NCBI GenBank assembly: GCA_030593425.1
Contig: JAUVHF010000026.1
Coordinates: 1-14,430 of the forward strand
Reading direction: 5' to 3'
DNA: 14,430 nt
Source: Anaerolineales bacterium
GTDB taxonomy: Bacteria > Chloroflexota > Anaerolineae > UBA7937
Below are positions 7,371 through 13,944 of this stretch, piece after piece. The notes below the pieces were generated by a model. That model saw nothing but the letters and a program-made list of their open reading frames with translations. It was not told the DNA's origin and ran no database searches. How positions within the stretch are numbered: the first letter of the stretch is position 1; the number at the start of each line of letters is the position of its first letter. The translations under genes and the position numbers were made by a program.

Positions 7371-8331
7371 GGCAGAGCAGATGTACGGAGAGTTAGCCAT
7401 CTTCTCTGGTACCGCCAACCCCGAGTTGGCTCGAGAGATAGCCGACTACTTGGGGGGCCCTCTACGGGAGGCGGACGTTTTTCAATTCCCCAACGAGAAC
7501 ATCTTCGTGCGACTCCGTGACAGCGTTCGCTCCCAAGACGTTTTCCTCATCCAGCCCACCTGTGCGCCAGTGAACGATAATATTATGGAACTCTTGATCT
7601 TTATCGATTGTCTGAGGCGGGATTCAGCGGGGCGGATCACAGCGGTGGTACCCTACTACGCCTACGGCCGCACCGATAAGAAGGACCAACCGCGGGTGCC
7701 CATCACCGCGCGGCTGATAGCCGATATGATCACCGTGGCTGGAGCCGATCGCTTCTTAACCATCGACCTCCACGCCGGCCAGATCCAAGGGTTCTTCACC
7801 ATACCGGTGGACGATATCACCGCCTTCCACATGTTGAGCGATTATTTCGTGGAGAAGGCGGTGCCCAACTCTGTAGTGGTGGCTCCAGACATCGGCGCTT
7901 CCAAGAAGGTTCGCAACTTCGCCGAGAAGTTGGAACAGCCCTTGGCTATCGTGGAGAAACGGCGTATCAGCCTGCCCGACGGCTCCAAGACGGGGGTCTT
8001 CAACCTCATAGGCGACGTGAGGGGGAAGAACGCCATCATCTTCGACGACGAGATAGATACGGCGGCGACTCTAGAGGATGCGGTGAATCTTTTGAGGGAG
8101 GAAGGTGCGGAGGATATCTACGCTTGCGTCACCCATGCCGTACTTTCTGACCCGGCCATAGACCGGCTGAAGGAGATGAACCTGAGGGAACTGGTGATTA
8201 CTAATACCGCCCCCGTGTCCCCTCAGAAGAGGCTAGATAACATGACCATCCTCTCTGTGGGTCCCCTCCTCGGAGAGGTCATAAGGCGGATCCACCTAGG
8301 TATCTCCGTAGGGGAGATGTTCGGGGAGTAG
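7351..8331 (+). CDS. prs: Ribose-phosphate pyrophosphokinase (PRPP synthetase)
   Basis: Makes PRPP from ribose 5-phosphate and ATP for nucleotide, histidine, tryptophan and NAD synthesis. 326 aa. Motifs in order: FSGTANPELAREIA near the N-terminus; FPNENIFVRL; PYYAYGRTDKKDQPRVPITARL (101-122), the ATP-binding flexible loop region; DLHAGQIQGFF (139-149) with the metal-binding His; VVAPDIGASKKVRNFA (176-191); VEKRR (201-205); and the PRPP-binding loop IFDDEIDTAATL (230-241). The loop reads DTAAT where most class I enzymes have DTGGT. The ATG at 7351 has GGAGA 5 nt upstream and overlaps the acetyltransferase end; the in-frame ATG at 7381 (MYGELAIFSG) is the main alternative and would give 316 aa, nearer the usual family length. 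An inverted repeat and a new promoter follow the stop. Confidence 0.95.
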   Translation: MIHLTTEAEQMYGELAIFSGTANPELAREIADYLGGPLREADVFQFPNENIFVRLRDSVRSQDVFLIQPTCAPVNDNIMELLIFIDCLRRDSAGRITAVVPYYAYGRTDKKDQPRVPITARLIADMITVAGADRFLTIDLHAGQIQGFFTIPVDDITAFHMLSDYFVEKAVPNSVVVAPDIGASKKVRNFAEKLEQPLAIVEKRRISLPDGSKTGVFNLIGDVRGKNAIIFDDEIDTAATLEDAVNLLREEGAEDIYACVTHAVLSDPAIDRLKEMNLRELVITNTAPVSPQKRLDNMTILSVGPLLGEVIRRIHLGISVGEMFGE

Positions 8332-8405
8332 GGGCTCCTGCGCTTTCGCCATTTTTGTATCTGCCAAGAGCAAAGAGCGCTTCCCTCTTTTCATCCCTTT
8401 GGTAA

Positions 8406-8430
8406 CAACCCTCTCTTAGCGTGAGGGTTG
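8406..8430. repeat. Perfect 8-bp inverted repeat upstream of the secA promoter
   Basis: CAACCCTC (8406-8413) and GAGGGTTG (8423-8430) flank a 9-nt loop. It lies 75 nt after the prs stop and 10 nt before the secA -10 box, covering the position where a -35 box would sit. The downstream tract GTGTTTGTGG is not a clean T-run, so it would be at best a weak intrinsic terminator for the prs transcript. Its position over the -35 region fits an operator equally well. I cannot decide between these from the sequence. Confidence 0.5.
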
Positions 8431-8437
8431 GTGTTTG

Positions 8438-8446
8438 TGGTATAAT
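8438..8446 (+). promoter_or_regulatory. Extended -10 promoter for secA
   Basis: TGGTATAAT is a perfect extended -10 element (TGnTATAAT). I find no convincing -35 box at 16-18 nt spacing, which extended -10 promoters can tolerate. The predicted start is near 8453, only about 8 nt before the secA ATG at 8461, and no Shine-Dalgarno sequence is present in that short leader. Confidence 0.7.
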
Positions 8447-8460
8447 AGATAATCGGTGCT

Positions 8461-11166
8461 ATGTTTAAGGGTATCTTGACCAAAGTCGTTGGCGACCCCA
8501 ACGAGCGAGAACTGAAGAGACTTGAGCCTATCGTCGACGAGATCAACGCCTTAGAGTCGAAATTCGAGAGGCTCACTGACGAGGAACTCCGGGATAAGAC
8601 CACCGAGTTCAAAGGTCGTCTCTACGCCGGCGAGACGATGGACGAACTCCTCCCCGAGGCTTTCGCCGCCGTGCGTGAGGCCTCCAAGCGAACCATAGGT
8701 TTGCGCCATTTCGACGTGCAACTGATGGGAGGTGTAGTCCTTCACCAGGGAAAGGTGGCGGAGATGAAGACCGGCGAGGGGAAGACCCTCGCCGCTACTT
8801 TAGCCCTCTATCTCAACGCCCTGGAGGGAAAGGGAGCCCATCTAGTCACCGTCAACGACTATTTGGCCAAGCGGGATACCCAGTGGATGGGGCCCATCTA
8901 CCATGTGTTGGGGCTGTCGGTGGGTTGTATCCAATCTTTGGCCGCCGATCCCGAACGCTCATCTTTCCTCTTCGATCCCGACTATCCGGCTACCGATGAA
9001 CGCTTCCTCAACCTCCGCCCCGTCTCCCGTCGGGAAGCGTATGCCGCGGACATAACCTACGGCACCAATAACGAGTTCGGCTTCGACTACCTGCGGGACA
9101 ACATGGTCTGGGACCTCTCCCAATGCGTCCAACGAGGGCACCATTACGCTATCGTAGATGAGGTGGACTACATCCTCATCGATGAGGCCCGTACCCCTCT
9201 CATCATATCCGGCCCCGCCGAGGAGGCGGGCGAGAATTATGTTCGGTTCGCCAGGTTGGTCCCCAGGCTTCGCCCTGAAGAAGATCACACCGTCGATGAA
9301 AAGACCAGGATCGTCACCCTTACCGAAGATGGGATCTCCAAGATAGAGAGTTGGCTGGGCATCGACAACCTCTACTCCCCGGAGCATTACGAGTTGACCC
9401 CCTACCTGGATCAAGCCCTGCGGGCCCACACCCTCTTCAAGCGCGACCGGGACTACATCGTCAAGGATGGGCAGGTGATCATCGTCGATGAGTTCACCGG
9501 TCGGCTGATGTATGGGCGGCGATACTCTGAGGGGCTCCATCAAGCCATCGAGGCCAATGAAGGGGTGCCGATACAGCGGGAGTCCCTGACACTGGCCACC
9601 ATAACCTTCCAGAACTATTTCCGCATGTACGAGAAGTTGGCGGGCATGACCGGTACCGCTGCCACCGAGGCTGAGGAGTTGGACAAGATCTATGGCCTCG
9701 ATGTGATGGTCATCCCTACCCACAAGCCGATGATCCGCCTCGACCAGCCAGATTTGGTCTACAAGACCGAGAGGGCTAAGTTCCGCGCCGTGGCGAAGGA
9801 GATCGAGGAACTGCATAAGAAAGGACAGCCGGTCTTGGTGGGGACTATATTCATCGAGAAATCGGAAGCGCTCTCCGAGATGCTGAAGCGGAGAGGGATA
9901 CCCCACCAGGTGCTCAACGCCAAGCACCATGAGAAAGAGGCCCATATCATCGCCCAAGCCGGCCGTTCAGGAGCGGTCACCATCGCTACCAATATGGCAG
10001 GTCGGGGCGTGGACATCCTCTTGGGAGGAAACCCCGAGGAGTTGGCCCGGGATATGCTCCGCAAGCGGGGTGTGGAACTCACCGAGATAACGGAAGAGCA
10101 ATGGGAGGAGGCTCTGACGGAGGCCAGGGCGATCTGCGAAGAGAACAAGGAGAGGGTGCTGGCTTGGGGTGGGCTGCATCTCTTGGGCACAGAGCGGCAC
10201 GAGGCGCGCCGCATAGATAACCAATTGCGGGGCCGTTCGGGCCGCCAAGGTGACCCGGGCTCCTCCCGTTTCTATGTATCCTTGGAAGATGACCTGATGC
10301 GCCGATTCGGGGGCTCTACCGTGGCTGGCCTCATGGACAGGTTGGGGGTGGAGGAGGATATCCCCATCGAGCACAATTTGGTCTCCAAGTCCATCGAGAA
10401 CGCCCAAATTAAGGTCGAGGGCTATAACTTCGATATCCGCAAGCATCTCCTCGAATACGACGACGTGATAAATAAGCAAAGGCAGCTCATCTACGATCAG
10501 AGGCGGAAGATCTTAAGCGAGGAGAGTCTGCGCCCCATCATCATGGATATGGTGAGCGAGGAGTTGGGCGACCTAGTGGGGGTCTATGCCGGGGGCCATC
10601 CCGAAGAGTGGGACCTTGAGGGGCTATTTAGTGCAGCGCGGGCTATCTTGCCCTTCCCCCCCAATTTTACCCCTCACCGTTGGGAGGGGCTCTCCTCTCA
10701 GGAGATAGAGGACGACCTTCTAGGATTGGCAAAGAGATACTACGATGAGAAGGAGCGACGTCAAGGGCGCGAACTGATCTCCCGAGTGGAACGGTTAGTG
10801 CTGTTGCGGGTGGTGGACAATCTATGGATAAGACACCTTACCGCCTTGGACGAGTTGCGGCAAGGCGTGGGGCTTCGGGCTTTCGGTCAAAGGGACCCCC
10901 TGGTGGAGTTCAAGACCGAAGCCTATGGGATGTTCCAGGCCCTCATGGCTAACATCCGGCAGGATGTAGCCCGCCTCATCTACCACGCTGAGGTGGTCCG
11001 CCAGCCTGCTCCCCGCCCCATGCGGGAGGTGCGTGAAGCCGGGGGGCGGAGACCGGTGGCCACGGCCAAGGCTAAGGTGGGGCGGAACGACCCTTGTCCC
11101 TGTGGTAGCGGGAAGAAATATAAGCACTGTTGCCTCCGAAAAGAGAAGAGCAAGCGAGGTCAGTAA
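8461..11166 (+). CDS. secA: Preprotein translocase ATPase SecA
   Basis: Motor ATPase that drives proteins through the SecYEG channel at the inner face of the membrane. 901 aa. MFKGILTKVVGDPNERELK is a typical SecA N-terminus and fixes the start. Walker A is TGEGKT (104-109) and the DEAD-type Walker B is DEAR (241-244). YAADITYGTNNEFGFDYLRDNM lies in the first nucleotide-binding domain, and GMTGTAATEAEEL, NMAGRGVDILLGGNP and LRGRSGRQGDPGSSRFYVS follow in the second. Relative to E. coli there are inserts before the YAADITYG motif (about 160-190) and after NMAGRG (about 520-560). The C-terminal SEC-C zinc motif is complete: Cys879, Cys881, Cys890 and Cys891 in CPCGSGKKYKHCC. It has its own promoter, starts a co-directional run that continues into the oxidoreductase genes, and has no Shine-Dalgarno sequence. 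Confidence 0.98.
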   Translation: MFKGILTKVVGDPNERELKRLEPIVDEINALESKFERLTDEELRDKTTEFKGRLYAGETMDELLPEAFAAVREASKRTIGLRHFDVQLMGGVVLHQGKVAEMKTGEGKTLAATLALYLNALEGKGAHLVTVNDYLAKRDTQWMGPIYHVLGLSVGCIQSLAADPERSSFLFDPDYPATDERFLNLRPVSRREAYAADITYGTNNEFGFDYLRDNMVWDLSQCVQRGHHYAIVDEVDYILIDEARTPLIISGPAEEAGENYVRFARLVPRLRPEEDHTVDEKTRIVTLTEDGISKIESWLGIDNLYSPEHYELTPYLDQALRAHTLFKRDRDYIVKDGQVIIVDEFTGRLMYGRRYSEGLHQAIEANEGVPIQRESLTLATITFQNYFRMYEKLAGMTGTAATEAEELDKIYGLDVMVIPTHKPMIRLDQPDLVYKTERAKFRAVAKEIEELHKKGQPVLVGTIFIEKSEALSEMLKRRGIPHQVLNAKHHEKEAHIIAQAGRSGAVTIATNMAGRGVDILLGGNPEELARDMLRKRGVELTEITEEQWEEALTEARAICEENKERVLAWGGLHLLGTERHEARRIDNQLRGRSGRQGDPGSSRFYVSLEDDLMRRFGGSTVAGLMDRLGVEEDIPIEHNLVSKSIENAQIKVEGYNFDIRKHLLEYDDVINKQRQLIYDQRRKILSEESLRPIIMDMVSEELGDLVGVYAGGHPEEWDLEGLFSAARAILPFPPNFTPHRWEGLSSQEIEDDLLGLAKRYYDEKERRQGRELISRVERLVLLRVVDNLWIRHLTALDELRQGVGLRAFGQRDPLVEFKTEAYGMFQALMANIRQDVARLIYHAEVVRQPAPRPMREVREAGGRRPVATAKAKVGRNDPCPCGSGKKYKHCCLRKEKSKRGQ

Positions 11167-11189
11167 GCGGTATTTTTGCAAAGCGAGAG

Positions 11190-11858
11190 ATGATGGAAAG
11201 ACCAGTGGTCGTCTTCGCCGGCCCCTTCGGCAGTGGAAAGACGGAGACGGCCATCAATTACGCCCTCCAGTTGGCTGAGGAGGGTCAGTCGGTCACCCTG
11301 GTAGACCTCGATGTGGTGACCACCTACCTTCGGGTTCGTGAGGTGGAGGAGAGGTTAAGGGAAAAGGGGTTGAAGGTGATAACCCCTCATGATTTGGGGG
11401 ATATCGATCTCCCAGCCATCACCCCCCAGATCTGGGGAGCGCTAGGGGGGCAGAACGGTCGAGTAGTGGTGGATATGGGGGGATCGGGCCCGGGCGCCAG
11501 GAGCATGGGACAGTTCAGTTCCCACCTTAAGAAGGTAGGTTACGCCATGAACCTGGTGATCAACCCCTACCGCCCCTTCACCACCACCGTAGAGGGGATC
11601 GAAAAGGCGGGACGAGAGATCGCCGATTCCTCCCGTCTCCAGCTCACCGCCCTGGTGAGCAACCCCCATCTCATGGGAGAGACCACCTTAGAGGTGATAG
11701 ATGAAGGCCATCTTGTAGTCCAAGAGGCCTCTGGTCGGCTGGGCTTGCCCATAGCCTTTCTCTGCGTTAGGGCCGACCTAGTTCAGGAGGTGGCAGAGCG
11801 GTACGGCGCACCCATCCTGCCTTTGAACCGTTACCTCCTCGCTCCTTGGGAGAGGTAA
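11190..11858 (+). CDS. P-loop ATPase of unknown function (CobQ/MinD-like fold)
   Basis: About 222 aa, cytoplasmic by appearance. Walker A GPFGSGKT (11-18) is followed by VDLDVVTTYLRVRE (38-51), whose DLD resembles the second nucleotide-binding motif of SIMIBI-class ATPases (MinD/ParA/CobQ), and by VVVDMGGSGPGA (92-103) as Walker B. The MinD signature lysine (KGGxGKT) is absent, and there is no CxxC pair like that of the Mrp/Nbp35 iron-sulfur carriers. Similar ATPases near ferredoxin and 2-oxoacid oxidoreductase genes are often annotated vaguely as cobyrinic acid synthase-like. Here it lies between secA (23-nt gap) and the ferredoxin (24-nt gap), so it may serve the oxidoreductase. Two adjacent ATGs (11190 and 11193) are possible starts with only a weak GAGAG ribosome site; the reading frame stays open upstream to 11130 inside secA. 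Confidence 0.8.
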   Translation: MMERPVVVFAGPFGSGKTETAINYALQLAEEGQSVTLVDLDVVTTYLRVREVEERLREKGLKVITPHDLGDIDLPAITPQIWGALGGQNGRVVVDMGGSGPGARSMGQFSSHLKKVGYAMNLVINPYRPFTTTVEGIEKAGREIADSSRLQLTALVSNPHLMGETTLEVIDEGHLVVQEASGRLGLPIAFLCVRADLVQEVAERYGAPILPLNRYLLAPWER

Positions 11859-11882
11859 TCACAAAGATGTGGAGGTTGCAAA

Positions 11883-12104
11883 GTGGCAAGAGGAACCATA
11901 CTCATCGACGAGGATCGATGCAAAGGGTGTGAACTCTGCACCACAGTCTGTCCCTTCGACCTGGTGCATATAGCCAACCACTTCAACGCCAAAGGGTATC
12001 GCCCCTCGACCCTAGTAGACCCCCAGGGGAAGTGCACCGGCTGCACCCTTTGCGCCAGGATGTGCCCCGACGTGGCCATCATCGTCTATAGAGAAGGAGC
12101 CTAG
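11883..12104 (+). CDS. 2x[4Fe-4S] ferredoxin, delta subunit of 2-oxoacid:ferredoxin oxidoreductase
   Basis: 73-aa protein with two classic 4Fe-4S motifs: Cys13, Cys16, Cys19 and Cys23 (CKGCELCTTVCP), and Cys51, Cys54, Cys57 and Cys61 (CTGCTLCARMCP). It would carry electrons from the thiamine-diphosphate subunit to soluble ferredoxin, corresponding to KorD/VorD. The GTG start has GGAGG (11871-11875) 7 nt upstream. Its stop is 3 nt before the alpha subunit start, and the delta-alpha-beta-gamma order matches that of korDABC-type clusters. The size and the two complete motifs rule out a degenerate copy. Confidence 0.93.
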   Translation: MARGTILIDEDRCKGCELCTTVCPFDLVHIANHFNAKGYRPSTLVDPQGKCTGCTLCARMCPDVAIIVYREGA

Positions 12105-12107
12105 TTC

Positions 12108-13160
12108 ATGGCCAAGATCCTGATGAAGGGGAACGAAGCGATCGCCGAGGCGGCTATCCGGGCCGGTTGCGAGGCTTACTTCGGCTACCCCATAACCCCC
12201 CAGACGGAAATTTTGGAGTATATGTCCCGCCAGATGGTGGAGTTAGGGCGAACCTTTCTCCAGGCGGAAAGCGAACTGGCGGCCATCAATATGGTTTACG
12301 GGGCGGCCTGCGCGGGGAGTAGGGTGATGACCTCTACCTCCAGCCAGGGTTTCAGCCTGATGCAGGAAGGGATCTCCTATATCGTCTGCTCTGAAGTTCC
12401 CGCCGTGGTGATCAACGTTATGCGCGGAGGCCCGGGCCTAGGGAACATCCAACCCTCCCAGGGAGACTACTTCCAGATGACCAAAGGTGGTGGCCATGGC
12501 GATTACCATGTCATCGTCTTGGCTCCCGCCACCTTGCAGGAGGCTATCGACTTGACCATCCTGGCTTTCGATTTGGCCGATAAGTACCGCTCTGTGGTGA
12601 CCATCATCGCCGACGGGATGATAGGCCAGATCATGGAGCCCGTGGAGTTGCCAGAGATAGAGCCTCCCCAGCGCCCGGATCAGCCTTGGGCCTTGACAGG
12701 GGCAAAGGGGAGAGAGAGAAATATCATCACCTCCCTCTATCTAGGGGGCCCCAATCTGGAGGAGGTAAACCTGCGACTGCAGAAGACCTTGGACGAGATA
12801 AAGGCTAACGAGGTTAGGTACGCAGAGCATATGCTGGAGGGGGCTGAGATCGTCGTCGTGGCCTATGGCACAGCGGGCCGTATCGCCCAAACGGCCGTCA
12901 AGGAAGCCAGGGAGGAAGGGATCCCGGCCGGCCTCTTCCGCCCCATCACCATGTTCCCCTTCCCTTACGCGCGGCTGGATGAGGTGGCCAAGAGCGTGGA
13001 GCATCTCTTGGTCTTCGAACTCAGCGCCGGCCAGATGCTGGAAGACGTGCGCCTCGCCACTCGCGACCGGTTACCCATCCATTTTTATGGGAAGATGGGA
13101 GGCGTGGTCCCCTCGCCGGCGGAGGTCCTGACCGAGATAGAGAAGATAGCGAGCCCTTGA
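12108..13160 (+). CDS. vorB: 2-oxoacid:ferredoxin oxidoreductase alpha subunit (VorB/KorA)
   Basis: 350-aa alpha subunit that pairs with the TPP-binding beta subunit to convert a 2-oxoacid plus CoA to acyl-CoA, CO2 and reduced ferredoxin. The N-terminus MAKILMKGNEAIAEAAIRAG and FGYPITPQTEI (25-35) are highly characteristic of the subunit annotated VorB (3-methyl-2-oxobutanoate dehydrogenase). QAESELAAINMVYGAA, MRGGPGLGNIQPSQGDYF and KGGGHGDYH follow, completing the pyrimidine-binding domain. The C-terminal part carries domain II (VVVAYGTAGRIAQ, then LFRPITMFPFP). Branched-chain 2-oxoacids are the best guess for substrate; 2-oxoglutarate is the alternative and sequence alone does not settle it. 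AAGGAG lies 8 nt before the ATG; the beta gene starts 10 nt after the stop. Confidence 0.93.
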   Translation: MAKILMKGNEAIAEAAIRAGCEAYFGYPITPQTEILEYMSRQMVELGRTFLQAESELAAINMVYGAACAGSRVMTSTSSQGFSLMQEGISYIVCSEVPAVVINVMRGGPGLGNIQPSQGDYFQMTKGGGHGDYHVIVLAPATLQEAIDLTILAFDLADKYRSVVTIIADGMIGQIMEPVELPEIEPPQRPDQPWALTGAKGRERNIITSLYLGGPNLEEVNLRLQKTLDEIKANEVRYAEHMLEGAEIVVVAYGTAGRIAQTAVKEAREEGIPAGLFRPITMFPFPYARLDEVAKSVEHLLVFELSAGQMLEDVRLATRDRLPIHFYGKMGGVVPSPAEVLTEIEKIASP

Positions 13161-13170
13161 AGGAGAGATA

Positions 13171-13932
13171 ATGGAGAGAAAGGCAGTCTTTGCCAATCCT
13201 GAGGCTTTAACCGATGACCTTACCCACTACTGCCCCGGTTGCACTCACGGCATCGTCCACCGCCTCATCGCCGAGGTGATCGACGAGTTGGAAATTCGAG
13301 AGATCACCATCGGCATCGCCCCTGTGGGGTGCGCGGTCTTGGCCTATAACTACTTCAATCTGGACTTCGCGGAGGCGGCTCACGGCCGGGCCCCGGCTAT
13401 GGCTACCGGTCTGAAGCGGGTCCAGCCCGATAAGGTGGTCTTTACTTATCAAGGGGATGGAGACCTGGCCGCCATAGGCACCGCCGAGATCGTCCACGCC
13501 GCCAGCAGAGGGGAGAATATCACCGCCATCTTCATCAATAACGCCATCTACGGCATGACGGGAGGCCAGATGGCTCCCACTACCTTGCCTGGCCAAGTCA
13601 CCACCTCTACCCCCTTCGGCCGGGATGTGAAACTAGCCGGCTACCCTCTTCGGGTGGCGGAACTCATCGCCACTACCAGCGGGGCGGCCTATGTGGTGAG
13701 GCGGATGGTCACGAAACCGGCCACCATCGCTAGCGCCAAGAAGGCTATAAAGTTGGCTTTCCAGGCGCAGAGGGCAGAGTTGGGGTTTTCCTTGGTGGAG
13801 ATCCTCTCCTCCTGCCCCACCAATTGGGGGCTCAGCCCGTTGGAGGCCCTAGAGTGGGTGGAGGAAAGCATGGCCGCCTACTACCCTTTGGGGGACTACA
13901 AGGTGATAGATGAGGTGAAAAGCCTTAGATGA
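13171..13932 (+). CDS. 2-oxoacid:ferredoxin oxidoreductase beta subunit, TPP-binding (VorA/KorB)
   Basis: 253-aa thiamine-diphosphate-binding subunit. The TPP motif runs from GDGD (95-98) to the INN at 122-124, with AIYGMTGGQMAPTT completing the cofactor site. Four cysteines, Cys21 and Cys24 (CPGC), Cys54 (GC) and Cys215 (SSC), match the spacing of the proximal [4Fe-4S] cluster ligands in the PorB/KorB family, so the internal electron path to the delta ferredoxin looks intact. GGAGAG lies just upstream of the ATG at 13171, and the gamma gene begins 12 nt after the stop. The family cannot be split into VOR or KOR on this subunit by eye. Confidence 0.93.
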   Translation: MERKAVFANPEALTDDLTHYCPGCTHGIVHRLIAEVIDELEIREITIGIAPVGCAVLAYNYFNLDFAEAAHGRAPAMATGLKRVQPDKVVFTYQGDGDLAAIGTAEIVHAASRGENITAIFINNAIYGMTGGQMAPTTLPGQVTTSTPFGRDVKLAGYPLRVAELIATTSGAAYVVRRMVTKPATIASAKKAIKLAFQAQRAELGFSLVEILSSCPTNWGLSPLEALEWVEESMAAYYPLGDYKVIDEVKSLR

Positions 13933-13944
13933 GGGGAGCGAATC

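Noticed and set aside
8372..8390. AAAGAG/CTCTTT hairpin after prs as a terminator
   Set aside because: The stem is only 6 bp and AT-rich, and no T-run follows. It is too weak to call.
8959..9957. Long open frame of 332 codons on the minus strand opposite secA
   Set aside because: It lies wholly antisense to a motif-complete SecA and has no recognisable domain or good ribosome site. It is an expected product of codon bias in GC-rich DNA.
11130..11189. Upstream TTG start for the P-loop ATPase inside secA
   Set aside because: It would overlap the secA zinc-motif codons and add residues unlike the family. Translation from 11190 begins just before the first beta strand and Walker A.
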